From G041228335 sp964580905 (GTDB lineage Bacteria; Pseudomonadota; Alphaproteobacteria; Puniceispirillales; UBA1172): a stretch of DNA of 62,825 nt. Numbering within the stretch: the stretch's first letter is position 1; the number at the start of each line of letters is the position of its first letter. This document shows, one piece after another, positions 1-8,833 of this stretch. Where the stretch lies: contig CAZOLR010000010.1 in the NCBI GenBank assembly GCA_964580905.1, positions 1 to 62,825 on the forward strand, in the 5' to 3' direction. The notes below the pieces were generated by a model that saw only the letters and a list, made by a program, of their open reading frames with translations, searched no databases and was not told the origin of the DNA. The translations under genes and the position numbers were made by a program.

Positions 1-1048
1 CCTGAATCCCTTTGAGCAGGGTTGTCTTGTCCACAACACCGATATCCTTGCCGTCATCATCATGGATGACGATGGGCTGTGTGGTGGTCGCGGAAATATC
101 AATGAGCTCATCCAGGCTTGCCGCGTGGCTTGCCCGCGGAGCTTTATCGAGTTTCTGGCCGCGATCTGGTTTGAATTCGGAAATGGGCACCATGATCGAA
201 TGGGCAAAGACAAGTTTGAGCTTGGAAATACCTTCGACAAAATCCCGCACATAATCATCGGCGGGCCGGGTGACGATTTCTTCCGGTGTGCCGATCTGCA
301 CGATACGTCCATCCTTCATGATGGCAATGCGGTCGCCGATGCGGATGGCTTCGTCGAGATCATGGGTGATAAAAACCGTGGTTTTGTGGAGTTTCTGCGA
401 AAGCTCCATGAACTGGTCCTGCAACTGGCGGCGGATCAGCGGATCAAGGGCCGAAAAAGGTTCATCCATCAGGAGGACATCGGGATCAGATGCCAGCGCC
501 CGGGCGAGGCCGACACGTTGCTGCATGCCGCCGGAAAGCTCATTCGGGAAACGGTCTTCGTATCCTTCGAGATTGACCATGGCAAGACAACGCTGCGAGA
601 CCTCCCAGCGTTTGGCCTTGGACTCTCCCCTGATCTGAAGGGGAAACGCAACGTTGTCCCGCACCGTGCGATGGGGAAGCAGGGCCATATGCTGAAACAC
701 CATGCCGATCTCCCGTGCCCGCATGGCGCGAAGGTCAGCATCATTGAGCGCGAGCATATCACGTCCGAGCACATTGATATTCCCCGCCGTCGGTTCAATC
801 AACCGGTTGAGGTGCCGGACCATGGTCGACTTGCCGGAGCCCGAAAGCCCCATGACACAGAACACTTCGCCTTTCCTGACAGAAAAGGAGCAATCCGCAA
901 TGCCGACAACACAACCAAATTCAGCCAATACATCATTTTTGGAAAGGTTGCGTTCCTTGATTGCCGCCATGGCTTCATTGGCGTTATGGCCGAATATCTT
1001 CCAGACGTTTTCAAGGACGATCATGTCTTGTGATGATGTTGACTGCAT
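1..1048 (-). CDS. Glycine betaine/proline ABC transporter, ATP-binding subunit (ProV/OpuAA family), 3' end cut off
   Basis: Cytoplasmic ATPase of an osmolyte-type importer. The minus-strand reading frame from ATG 1048 is open to the window edge, about 349 codons, so the C-terminus is missing. Visible motifs: Walker A GLSGSGKST, Q-loop region GMVFQHMALLPH, signature LSGGMQQR, Walker B VLLMDEPF and switch histidine ITHDLDE. The end (IVIHDDDGKDIGVVDKTTLL) looks like the CBS-type tail of the ProV family. The start is supported by a GGGGG run 7 bases upstream. It follows the binding-protein gene on the same strand; the permease should lie to the left of the window. Betaine or a related quaternary amine is the likely substrate by family, fitting the MttB and dimethylglycine dehydrogenase genes alongside. 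Confidence 0.93.
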   Translation of the reverse strand, partial: MQSTSSQDMIVLENVWKIFGHNANEAMAAIKERNLSKNDVLAEFGCVVGIADCSFSVRKGEVFCVMGLSGSGKSTMVRHLNRLIEPTAGNINVLGRDMLALNDADLRAMRAREIGMVFQHMALLPHRTVRDNVAFPLQIRGESKAKRWEVSQRCLAMVNLEGYEDRFPNELSGGMQQRVGLARALASDPDVLLMDEPFSALDPLIRRQLQDQFMELSQKLHKTTVFITHDLDEAIRIGDRIAIMKDGRIVQIGTPEEIVTRPADDYVRDFVEGISKLKLVFAHSIMVPISEFKPDRGQKLDKAPRASHAASLDELIDISATTTQPIVIHDDDGKDIGVVDKTTLLKGIQ

Positions 1049-1131
1049 TTCTGATCCCCCCAGGCTTCCCGTTATGGACAGTTCGTGCCAACAGGGTGCC
1101 ACGGATTTTTGATGCGTTCTTTATCTGATAA

Positions 1132-1161
1132 AATGGCAGCGTTACAGGGAACGCTGCCATT
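1132..1161 (-). terminator. Stem-loop between binding-protein and ATPase genes
   Basis: Perfect 12-bp inverted repeat (arms 1132-1143 and 1150-1161, AATGGCAGCGTT and its complement) with a 6-nt loop. It starts 19 nt after the stop of the binding-protein gene, and only two T follow it on the minus strand. It lies inside an operon, so attenuation or protection of the upstream mRNA end is more likely than full termination. Confidence 0.75.
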
Positions 1162-1180
1162 ATTTCTCAAGAATGAGAGT

Positions 1181-2140
1181 TTATTTCAGCCAGCTGTCGA
1201 CGGCATCGCCGTTCTTGCTGACCCAGTCCTTGGCAAAGGCTGCCGGATCCTGTTTTTCCACCACAACCGCATAGGTCATCTGGGAAATCGTATCCGTGTC
1301 AAACTTTGCGCTTCCCAGCAGTTTGGCGGCTTCCGGGTGGCTGGATTCAAGGCTGGCGGCATAATGGATATGCAGATATGCCGTATCCCATGCCACGCCT
1401 GCCTCGGAAACTTCAAGCCAGTCTGCCCCGTCGGTAGGCTGTTTGACATTCCACTTGGCGGCATCATGCTTCGGCTCTTTCAGGATCACCAGATCATGAA
1501 GGGCAAACATGTGGTGCGGGGTGTAGCAGAAGAACACAATGTTTTTATTGCCGGCAACAGCGCTGTCCACTTCAGCAAGTGCCAGCGACTCATCCATTTC
1601 CTTGAGCTGCATCGTTTCAGTATAGCCATAGGATTTGGCGCGGATCTTCTCAACATTAGTGGACGCCCAACCAGCGGCACCGATCCAGATTTCACCTTTA
1701 CCGTCGCCGTCCGTGTCAAAATTCTTGGCCATGTCCGGGTTTGAGAGTTCGGCCAGCTCTTTGATACCGGTACGGTCTGCCGTTCCTTTGGTCACACACA
1801 TGGCCTGATCACCGGCAACACCGTTCGGGTTGATCCGGACGGATTTGTTCTCTTTCACGTATTTGTTATGCAGGTTGGTCTGGTTAGGCAGCCAGACTTC
1901 AGGATGCACATGCATTGAACCTGCGTCCATGGCTTCGAATACCACCGGGTTGGTGCCGTTCTGCAATTCAACTTCAAGGCCGAGGTTGTCTTCAAGCGCC
2001 ACTTTCAGCACATGCGCGGTCACGCGGACAGATGGCCAGTTCGGCACACCGATAACCACATCCGCCGCAAAAGCTGCAGGCGCCAGAAGTGCAGAGCATA
2101 CGGCTCCGGCGAGAATATTTTTGGAAATTTTTTTAATCAT
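1181..2140 (-). CDS. Glycine betaine/proline ABC transporter substrate-binding protein (OpuAC/ProX family)
   Basis: Periplasmic ligand-binding protein, 319 aa. A signal peptide is clear: MIKK, a hydrophobic stretch, then AFA-A cleavage near residue 25. The mature start DVVIGVPNWPSVRVTAHVL and the tryptophans in EVWLPNQ and GAAGWAST are typical of OpuAC domains, which hold quaternary amines in an aromatic box. An AGGAGG-type ribosome site (GGAGG, 6 nt spacing) supports ATG 2140. It is the first gene of the transporter operon and is separated from the ATPase gene by a stem-loop. The exact ligand (glycine betaine, proline betaine, choline or another) cannot be read from the sequence. Confidence 0.92.
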   Translation of the reverse strand: MIKKISKNILAGAVCSALLAPAAFAADVVIGVPNWPSVRVTAHVLKVALEDNLGLEVELQNGTNPVVFEAMDAGSMHVHPEVWLPNQTNLHNKYVKENKSVRINPNGVAGDQAMCVTKGTADRTGIKELAELSNPDMAKNFDTDGDGKGEIWIGAAGWASTNVEKIRAKSYGYTETMQLKEMDESLALAEVDSAVAGNKNIVFFCYTPHHMFALHDLVILKEPKHDAAKWNVKQPTDGADWLEVSEAGVAWDTAYLHIHYAASLESSHPEAAKLLGSAKFDTDTISQMTYAVVVEKQDPAAFAKDWVSKNGDAVDSWLK

Positions 2141-2274
2141 TGAGTTCCTCCCATTTTTGATAGGCTAATCATATCCACGTTTCAAAACATTCTACAAGTC
2201 ATTAATTTCAATAACGATTTACTCAATACCCTGTATTTTGTCTTTCGCTGGAAGATAACATTGCGCCTTTAAAA

Positions 2275-2297
2275 ATTAAAATTTGATGAATTTTAAT
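2275..2297 (-). terminator. AT-rich hairpin after the MttB-like gene
   Basis: Perfect 9-bp inverted repeat (ATTAAAATT, 5-nt loop, AATTTTAAT) 18 nt beyond the MttB-like stop, followed on the minus strand by four further T (2274-2271). The T-tract suits a factor-independent terminator, but the stem has no GC pairs, so it is weak. The binding-protein promoter must lie between this point and 2141. Confidence 0.5.
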
Positions 2298-2315
2298 AAT
2301 CATTCCACGGAATAA

Positions 2316-3839
2316 TCAGAGATAGATTCTGAACTTTTCTTTAATTTCCGCTTCACATGCCGGATCAAGATACTGCGGATGATAATTTGCCAGAATTTCT
2401 TTTGCCTGCCGGTTGGCTTTCTGCCAGCTCGTGGCATGGCCTTTTTCCGCCCATGTGACAGGCGGGTCGCGATCCGCAAGTAGGGGATAGATGTAATCTC
2501 GTTCCATGGCGGCGATGGTTTCGTCCTGACCCAGGAAATGCCCCTCACCGGTGACGGCTTGTTCAATCTTCTCAAGATCGAGGGTTTCGTCATTAACCTC
2601 AATCCCCCTGAGGGTGCGGTAAATGGCGCCATGCATTTCATTATCAAGGAGGAACGCTTCGAAAGATGCGCCAAGGAGGGACGCGGTCATGCCCGAGCTT
2701 TCATAAACAAGGTTTCCGCCTGCCAGGGCGGCGGCAAGGGCTGTTATACCTTTTTCCGCCCCGTATTGGGCATCGATGGCTTTGGCATCCGTCATGGATG
2801 AGGCAATACCCGATGGAAGGCCGAGTGCGTTGCTGAGTTGGGCTGAAGCGGCATTGAGCAAGGCTGTTTCGCCGCCGCCGCCGGAAAAGGCGCCGGTCCT
2901 TAAGTCAATCACAAGAGGCCAGTTTGAAAAGATCATCGGGTAGCCGGGGCTGATCAAATTCACCATCAGCAGACTGGCCAGTGTTTCGGCAAGGGACTGG
3001 ACCAGAAACCCGGCCGGGGTGGCTGGTGCCGTGGCCCCGGCCTGTGCGGCGGTGATGCAGGAAACAGGGATGTTATGCTCAATGCAGGCATAGGTCACAT
3101 CCACCGCATCCTCACCAAACCGCAGGGGGGAAATTACCGGGCTTATATGAGCTTTGATATAAGGCCGTGCGGAAAACTTTCCCGCTCCGCCTTCTGCAAT
3201 ATCCAGCATAGTGACGATAGGGGCAACATGTTCCGCCAGCGTAAATGAGGTTGCCACCGGTTTGGTTGTTCCGCTGAGAAGGGCAAAGACCGTATTCACA
3301 TCAAGATCGAAATTGTCGGGTATATCCGTTGCAACACAGCAGCGCGTGAACCAGCTGACATTTTCAAGCTGATCCTGCAGCCTGGTAAAATCATAGAGAT
3401 CCTTAAGGGTCGACGGCCGGTATGTGCCGCTCTCAAGATCAAGCGTCTGCACGGCTGCACCCCCGGTGCCGAAATGCACGCTATCGCCGCCAATCTCAAT
3501 AGATCTTTCAGGATCGCGGCCATGCAGAACAAACTTCCTGGCCGCCATCGTAATCACGTCTTCTGTCAGGGATACAGGGAAGGTGATCCGCCCGTCTGCC
3601 CGTCTTTCCGCCCCTTTGCTGAGAAAAAGTTTCGCAAGTCTTGGCGGCACGTCCCCCATGCCGAGCGTATTCAGGAGATTAAACGCGGCTGAAATGATGC
3701 GTTGTGTATCGGCATCTGCAAGCGGCTTATATTGTCCTCCCGCCTGCCCCGGAGGTGCCGGGTTGGGTGTGGAGCCTTTGGTGGAGCGGAGCTTTTGTCT
3801 TGAGCTTCGTCCACCGCTTCGCTGAGGTCTGGTGTTCAT
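2316..3839 (-). CDS. MttB-family trimethylamine/betaine methyltransferase-like protein (non-pyrrolysine type)
   Basis: 507 aa, full length for the MttB superfamily (COG5598), whose members pass a methyl group from a methylated amine to a cob(I)alamin protein. The reading frame is uninterrupted, so there is no in-frame amber codon and the protein lacks pyrrolysine; it belongs to the large group that includes glycine betaine methyltransferases. Residues about 1-35 form a basic, Gly/Pro-rich leader of unknown role, then the TIM-barrel-like body begins (LADADTQRIISAAFNLL). No corrinoid protein, reductive activator or methyltetrahydrofolate partner gene is visible here. It is divergent from the dimethylglycine dehydrogenase-like gene and next to a betaine-type transporter, which suggests a methylated-glycine substrate. 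The family is firm; the reaction is not. Confidence 0.88.
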   Translation of the reverse strand: MNTRPQRSGGRSSRQKLRSTKGSTPNPAPPGQAGGQYKPLADADTQRIISAAFNLLNTLGMGDVPPRLAKLFLSKGAERRADGRITFPVSLTEDVITMAARKFVLHGRDPERSIEIGGDSVHFGTGGAAVQTLDLESGTYRPSTLKDLYDFTRLQDQLENVSWFTRCCVATDIPDNFDLDVNTVFALLSGTTKPVATSFTLAEHVAPIVTMLDIAEGGAGKFSARPYIKAHISPVISPLRFGEDAVDVTYACIEHNIPVSCITAAQAGATAPATPAGFLVQSLAETLASLLMVNLISPGYPMIFSNWPLVIDLRTGAFSGGGGETALLNAASAQLSNALGLPSGIASSMTDAKAIDAQYGAEKGITALAAALAGGNLVYESSGMTASLLGASFEAFLLDNEMHGAIYRTLRGIEVNDETLDLEKIEQAVTGEGHFLGQDETIAAMERDYIYPLLADRDPPVTWAEKGHATSWQKANRQAKEILANYHPQYLDPACEAEIKEKFRIYL

Positions 3840-3987
3840 GATAAAAACCTAGCGTGCTTTCAGGAAAATAGGAAAACAAAAACCTGCCAGCTTAATGAAA
3901 ATCAAGCGTGCAATAGGCCTTGAACTCATGCCACGATTAAGGCCAAACTTGCCGGGGGAAGAGGGTCGGGGGAAGAGGGAGGCACAG
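3840..3987. promoter_or_regulatory. Divergent promoter region, MttB-like / dimethylglycine dehydrogenase-like genes
   Basis: 148-nt spacer between two divergent starts; it must carry promoters for both. The 7-mer AGCGTGC occurs twice in the same orientation (about 3851 and 3904), a possible but unproven operator. I see no good -35/-10 pair. Confidence 0.4.
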
Positions 3988-6411
3988 ATGAAATCAACAA
4001 CACGGGCGGTGGTTATCGGCGGCGGTATCGCAGGCTGTTCCACCTTGTATCATCTGACACAGGAAGGCTGGGCGGATGTGGTGCTGGTTGAACGGGATGA
4101 GCTGACATCGGGCACCACCTGGCATTCGGCCGCCCAGGTGACCAATTTCGGCATGAACCAGACCATGGTGGGGCTGAAAAGTCATTCCATTGCCCTTTAC
4201 AAAAGTCTTGCGGAAGATCCCGACTACCCGATCAACTATCATCATGCCGATGGTGGTATAAGGCTGGCCAATACCGAAGCCCAGATGGAAGGGTATCGCC
4301 ATTTCGCCTCCATGGCACGCGGGATGGGGGTGAATTTTGAGGTGATTGACGCCGCCGAATGCGCCAGACGTCATCCGCTGATCTCCACGGATAATCTTCT
4401 GGGCGGGCTCTGGGATCCGCTGGATGGTGATATCGATCCCGCCCAGCTCTGTCAGGCACTGGCGCGTCGTGCCCGAAAAGCAGGGGCTGAAGTGTATCGG
4501 CATACACAGGTCACCGCCCTGACCCAGCATAAAGACCTGAGCTGGACCGTTCACACAACAAAGGGAGATATCGATTGTGAGGTGGTGATCAACGCATGCG
4601 GATATCGCGTCAATGAAGTCGGCGCCATGATGGGGGTGCATCATCCGGTCATGTCCATGGAACATCAGTATTTTGTCACTGAACCGATCCGGCAGATTAT
4701 GGATGCCGGCCACCGGATGCCGCTCTTGCGCTGCCCGATTTCAGATTATTACTGCCGCCAGGAAAAGCAGGGTCTTCTGCTCGGTTTCTACGAACAGGAT
4801 TGCAAGACCTGGGGGATGGATGGCATTGATCCTGATTTCGCAAACGCGCTCTGCCCTGATGATCTTGACCGGGTGACCGATGTGCTGGAAGGGGCTTTTG
4901 CCCGGATGCCTGCCCTGATGGAAGCGGGGATACATACCGTTGTAAACGGCCCTATTACCTACACGATTGATGGCACCCCGCTGGTAGGGCCTGTTCCCGG
5001 TAAACGCAATGCCTTCTGCATTATAGGCCTTCGTGCCGGTCTGGGTGAAGGCGGTGGCCATGGCTGGCTTCTTGCCCAGATGATCGTCCATGGCGAAGCC
5101 TGCTATGATACCTGGTGCCTTGATCCGCGAAGATTCACGGGCCACGGGAATGTCGAGCTTACGGCCCTCAAAGCCATCGAAGATTATCAGAATGAATTCC
5201 GGTTTCATTTTCCCCATGAGTACAGGCCGGCAGGGCGGCCGATCAAAACCACGCCGCTGACCCCGGTTCTTGCATCAGAAGGTGCTGAATTTGCTGTGGT
5301 CAATGGCTGGGAGCGTATGGCCTATATCAAGCCTTCAGCCGATTTCAGGGAAACGCACAGTTTCCGTTTCAATGAGACATTTGATCTGGTGGGAGATGAG
5401 GTCAAAGCCGTTACAACATCGGTCGGCCTCAGCGAAATCAGCGGGTTCAACCGTATTGAAATCACCGGCACAGGGATACATGACTGGCTGGAAGGGCTCT
5501 TCTGCGGCCGGGTGAGGCGCCAGACATCAAAGGTGGGGCTCGGCTATATGCTCAACCACCTCGGCTGTGTGAAAGCCGACGCCACCATCGCCAATATTGA
5601 CGATAACCGTATCTGGTACGGGTCAGCGGCGGCGGCGGAATATCACGATATGGAATGGCTCAAGGCGCATCTTCCGGAGGATGGTTCGATCACGCTGAGG
5701 AGTCTGACCAACGCATTTACAACGCTGGTGCTGGCCGGGCCGATGGCGCGGGCCGTTCTTGGCGAGGTCACGAGGCTTGATTGCTCAAAGGAAGGATTTG
5801 GCTGGCTTCAGGTCAGGCAGGGGTTTGTCGGCATCGCCCCTGCGGTGATCATGTCGGTGAGTTTTTCCGGTGAGGAGGCTTTTGAAATCCATCTTCCGAA
5901 TAATCAGCTTTATGCCGGCTACCTTGCGCTTCGGAGGGCAGGGGAGGCCCATGGCTTGCGTCTCTTCGGATCGATGGCCATCGAATCGATGCGCCTTGAA
6001 AAAGGTTACTTGCACTGGAAGGCTGATCTTCTTACCGAGTTCAATCCGGAAGAAACCGGGCTTGGCCGTTTTGTTGATATGACGAAGGATTTTATCGGCA
6101 AGCCGGCCCTTGAAAAGATGATATCCGGGGGACCGCGCAAAAAGCTTGTCACGCTTGAGATTGATTGCACCCATGCGCCGAGCCACGGCGGCGCTTCGGT
6201 CAGCCGGGACGGGAATGTGATCGGGACAGTCACGTCGGCGGGCTGGGGTTATCGTGTGGGTAAAAACCTTGCCTATGGCTTTGTTGAACCTGATATGGCG
6301 GAACCAGGAACGCGGCTTGAGGTTGATGTTCTCGGGTTGCCTGAGAAGGCTGTTGTTATCGCGCCAGGCCCTTATGATCCTGATAACAGGATACTGCGGC
6401 AGAAGACTTAA
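3988..6411 (+). CDS. Dimethylglycine/sarcosine dehydrogenase-like flavoprotein (DAO + GcvT fusion)
   Basis: Oxidative N-demethylase, 807 aa from ATG 3988; an earlier in-frame codon at 3895 would add 31 aa but the purine-rich ribosome site GGAAGAGGGAGG sits just before 3988. The N-terminal half is a D-amino-acid-oxidase-type FAD domain (VVIGGGIAGCSTL, residues 8-20). His46 in SGTTWHSAAQ matches the histidine that carries covalent FAD in dimethylglycine and sarcosine dehydrogenases. The C-terminal half (about 430-800) is an aminomethyltransferase (GcvT)-like domain that would hand the released one-carbon unit to tetrahydrofolate. Dimethylglycine, sarcosine or a related N-methyl amine is the likely substrate. 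Divergent from the MttB-like gene, and convergent with puuE 30 nt downstream. Confidence 0.9.
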   Translation: MKSTTRAVVIGGGIAGCSTLYHLTQEGWADVVLVERDELTSGTTWHSAAQVTNFGMNQTMVGLKSHSIALYKSLAEDPDYPINYHHADGGIRLANTEAQMEGYRHFASMARGMGVNFEVIDAAECARRHPLISTDNLLGGLWDPLDGDIDPAQLCQALARRARKAGAEVYRHTQVTALTQHKDLSWTVHTTKGDIDCEVVINACGYRVNEVGAMMGVHHPVMSMEHQYFVTEPIRQIMDAGHRMPLLRCPISDYYCRQEKQGLLLGFYEQDCKTWGMDGIDPDFANALCPDDLDRVTDVLEGAFARMPALMEAGIHTVVNGPITYTIDGTPLVGPVPGKRNAFCIIGLRAGLGEGGGHGWLLAQMIVHGEACYDTWCLDPRRFTGHGNVELTALKAIEDYQNEFRFHFPHEYRPAGRPIKTTPLTPVLASEGAEFAVVNGWERMAYIKPSADFRETHSFRFNETFDLVGDEVKAVTTSVGLSEISGFNRIEITGTGIHDWLEGLFCGRVRRQTSKVGLGYMLNHLGCVKADATIANIDDNRIWYGSAAAAEYHDMEWLKAHLPEDGSITLRSLTNAFTTLVLAGPMARAVLGEVTRLDCSKEGFGWLQVRQGFVGIAPAVIMSVSFSGEEAFEIHLPNNQLYAGYLALRRAGEAHGLRLFGSMAIESMRLEKGYLHWKADLLTEFNPEETGLGRFVDMTKDFIGKPALEKMISGGPRKKLVTLEIDCTHAPSHGGASVSRDGNVIGTVTSAGWGYRVGKNLAYGFVEPDMAEPGTRLEVDVLGLPEKAVVIAPGPYDPDNRILRQKT

Positions 6412-6441
6412 GCGTCGGGGGCCTTTCCCGGGACTTTCAGG

Positions 6442-7374
6442 CTATGCCTTTCCGGGGTGGGGATGGGTCTTGATCCAGTGGTTGGCGATATCAATCCTGC
6501 GGGCAATCCAGACATGGTCATGCGACATGATATGATCCAGAAACTTCACCAGTCCGCGAAAACGCCCCGGACGGCCGATAAGACGGCAATGAAGGCCAAC
6601 AGACATCATCTTTGGCACCTCAGCCCCTTCTTCATAAAGGACATCAAAGGCATCGGTCAGGTAGCGGGCAAACTGCTCACCTGTATGAAACCCCTGGGCG
6701 GTGGCAAATCTCATATCGTTTGTGTCCAGTGTATAAGGCACGACAAGATGCGGGCGGTCTTCCATCCGTGACCAGAAGGGCAGATCATCCGAATAATCAT
6801 CCGCGTCGTAAATAAAGCCACCGTCTTCAGCCACCAGCTTCCGTGTGTTTGCGCTTGTCCGGCCGGTGTACCAGCCAAGGGGGCGTTCCCCGCAGACAGA
6901 GGTATGAATGGCAATAGCTTCCTGCATATGGGCGCGTTCATCCGCCATATCCATACCGTGATAATTGATCCATCTCAGCCCGTGGGAGGCGATTTCATGT
7001 CCGTCTTTCAGGGCCTGTTCAATGACAGCCGGGTGGCGCTTCATAGCCATGGCAACCCCGAAAACGGTGAGCGGCACCCCCCGGGAGCGGAACAGATCAA
7101 GGATCCGCCAGACACCGGCGCGGGAGCCATATTCGTAAATCGATTCCATCGACATATGGCGTGCACCCTCAAACGGCAACGCGCCGATAATCTCAGAAAG
7201 AAAGGCTTCGGAAGCCGGGTCACCGTGGAGGATGGAATTTTCCCCGCCTTCTTCGTAATTCAGCACGAATTGTACCGCGACGCGGGCACCGCCCGGCCAG
7301 TTTGCCCGGGGCAGATCCTGTCCATACCCGATCAGGTCTCTCGGGTAGTTTTTGTTAAGGTCAATATCATTCAT
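6442..7374 (-). CDS. puuE: Allantoinase of the polysaccharide-deacetylase fold (PuuE)
   Basis: 310 aa, the normal length of PuuE, which opens the hydantoin ring of allantoin to give allantoate. It shows the family's characteristic N-terminus, YPRDLIGYGQDLPRANWPGG, then VQFVLNYEEGGENSILHG and MSMESIYEYGSRAGVWR. It is last in a minus-strand operon with a racemase, a GntR regulator and a branched-chain-type ABC transporter, 24 nt after the regulator gene. The uptake-plus-racemase context supports a ureide or other cyclic amide. The downstream ureidoglycolate lyase is not in the window; an M20 amidohydrolase at 20025 could act on allantoate. The ribosome site is weak, so translation may be coupled. 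Confidence 0.9.
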   Translation of the reverse strand: MNDIDLNKNYPRDLIGYGQDLPRANWPGGARVAVQFVLNYEEGGENSILHGDPASEAFLSEIIGALPFEGARHMSMESIYEYGSRAGVWRILDLFRSRGVPLTVFGVAMAMKRHPAVIEQALKDGHEIASHGLRWINYHGMDMADERAHMQEAIAIHTSVCGERPLGWYTGRTSANTRKLVAEDGGFIYDADDYSDDLPFWSRMEDRPHLVVPYTLDTNDMRFATAQGFHTGEQFARYLTDAFDVLYEEGAEVPKMMSVGLHCRLIGRPGRFRGLVKFLDHIMSHDHVWIARRIDIANHWIKTHPHPGKA

Positions 7375-7398
7375 GACACATATCCACAGAGTTAGAGG

Positions 7399-8088
7399 TC
7401 AGAAACCAAGTGTCTCATGAAGAGGAAGCGGGTTTCTGTCAGGTCGTTCGTTCAGATCGAGACCTGAGACGAGATCATCAAGGTGTTCTTCCATCAGCTC
7501 ACGTGCTCTTTCCCCGTCATGGGAGGCAATAGCCTGCACCAGCGCTTCATGAGCATTGCACTCGCACATGGTATCCTGACGTTGCCAGTAGAGCGAAATG
7601 ATCAGGGAGGATCGCGAGACCAGCTCCTCAACCGTATGGGTCAGGACCGAATGATTGGCGATACGTGCTATTTTGATATGAAAACCCGCAGACAGGGAAA
7701 TGGCTTCACTGTTATTGTCCGCCTCAAGGGCTTTGCTCTCTTTCAACAGGTGGCGTGACAGTTTGGAAACATCCTCGCCGGTCGCCTTTTCCGATGCCAG
7801 GCTGGCAATATAAGGTTCCACCAGAGAGCGTGCTTCGAACACATCCCGGGCTTCCCTTTTTGTTGGCTTGGAGACGTGGACACCACGATTGGGAAGGTGG
7901 GTAAGCAAGCCTTCATGGGTCAGGGCCCTGAGCGCGGTGCGTATAACGGTACGACTCAGGCCATATATTTTGCACAATTCATCTTCTGCCAGCCGGGTAC
8001 CCGGAGTAAGGCGGTGAGAGATGATCGCCTCTTTGAGGTTTTCCATTACAGACAGCCAAGAAGGGTCTTGTTTTTGTGCTGCTGTCAT
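7399..8088 (-). CDS. GntR-family (FCD) transcriptional regulator
   Basis: 229 aa from ATG 8088; an in-frame TTG at 8094 is less likely because the AGAGGG ribosome site would be only 3 nt away, against 9 nt for the ATG. N-terminal winged helix (about residues 10-75, with LAEDELCKIYGLSRTVIRTAL as recognition region) and an all-helical FCD ligand domain (about 80-215) containing the histidines and acidic residues that bind a metal-organic acid effector in this subfamily. It lies inside the ureide operon between the racemase and puuE genes, so it probably controls that operon in response to an intermediate such as a ureido acid. The effector is not readable. Confidence 0.9.
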   Translation of the reverse strand: MTAAQKQDPSWLSVMENLKEAIISHRLTPGTRLAEDELCKIYGLSRTVIRTALRALTHEGLLTHLPNRGVHVSKPTKREARDVFEARSLVEPYIASLASEKATGEDVSKLSRHLLKESKALEADNNSEAISLSAGFHIKIARIANHSVLTHTVEELVSRSSLIISLYWQRQDTMCECNAHEALVQAIASHDGERARELMEEHLDDLVSGLDLNERPDRNPLPLHETLGF

Positions 8089-8117
8089 GATCAAAAACCC
8101 TCTGATACCTCAACTTA

Positions 8118-8831
8118 TTATGACGAAGATTTCTTCCGAGGCCATGCATAACCTCCTGTCTTGCTATTTTCAAGCCCTAAGGCAATCATGGATTCAATAA
8201 GTCGCACAGCACAGGAAATTCCCTCCAGTACAGGCACCTGATGTTCCCGGGCTAACTGCGCCTGAAGATCAGACATGCCGGCACACCCCAGAACAATAGC
8301 TTCAGCCTTATCGACAGCAATAGCCTGGCTCACTTCGGTATTGATACGCGCCATAGCATCACTATTTCCGGCTTCGAGTTCAAGCACAGGAATATCGCTC
8401 GCCCTTACGCCGGAACATCTTGCGGCAAGCCCGTAGCGCATCAGGTTGTGCTCAAGCGCAGGAACGGACCGGGAAAGAGTGGTCACCACCCCGAATTTAT
8501 TGGCAATCATTGAGGCCATATGATACGCCGCCTCCCCGATGCCTATGACAGGAGCTGCGGTCAGGCAGCGCGCGGCATCGAGGCCGGTATCGTCAAAACA
8601 GGCAATGATAAAGCCATCTGCCTGCGGGTGAGCGCCGATAACTTCAAGAAGACCTGCCATCGACATCGCCTCATCATAAAAGCCTTCGATACTGGCAGGT
8701 CCGTGATCCGGGTTAAGTACGGTAAGATCAAGGCGGTCCCCGGCGGTTTCGGCGGCGACGGCACGTATCCTGTCGGTCATCGAGGCGGTGGTATTCGGGT
8801 TGATGATGACGATTTCAGGTTTGCCGCTCAT
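8118..8831 (-). CDS. Hydantoin/allantoin-type racemase (Asp/Glu racemase superfamily)
   Basis: 237 aa. Two catalytic cysteines of the superfamily are in place: Cys78 (IIACFDDTGLD) and Cys183 (VLGCAGM), with the N-terminal IINPNTTASMTD typical of hydantoin racemases. It would interconvert the enantiomers of a 5-substituted hydantoin such as allantoin, so that a stereospecific ring-opening enzyme can use both; PuuE in the same operon is the natural partner. The start is 2 nt after the livF-type stop, so the two are translationally coupled. The annotation as allantoin rather than amino-acid hydantoin racemase rests on the PuuE context only. Confidence 0.86.
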   Translation of the reverse strand: MSGKPEIVIINPNTTASMTDRIRAVAAETAGDRLDLTVLNPDHGPASIEGFYDEAMSMAGLLEVIGAHPQADGFIIACFDDTGLDAARCLTAAPVIGIGEAAYHMASMIANKFGVVTTLSRSVPALEHNLMRYGLAARCSGVRASDIPVLELEAGNSDAMARINTEVSQAIAVDKAEAIVLGCAGMSDLQAQLAREHQVPVLEGISCAVRLIESMIALGLENSKTGGYAWPRKKSSS

Positions 8832-8833
8832 GA

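Noticed and set aside
62..1033. A 323-codon open frame on the plus strand at the left edge
   Set aside because: It is antisense to the ABC ATPase whose Walker and signature motifs are read on the minus strand; the plus-strand product has no family resemblance and no ribosome site.
2316..3839. Pyrrolysine-containing trimethylamine methyltransferase
   Set aside because: No in-frame amber codon interrupts the gene, and no pyl genes are visible in the window.
6412..6441. Bidirectional terminator in the GC-rich gap between convergent genes
   Set aside because: Best pairing (GTCGGGGG with CCCGGGAC) has two internal mismatches and a short loop; not convincing.
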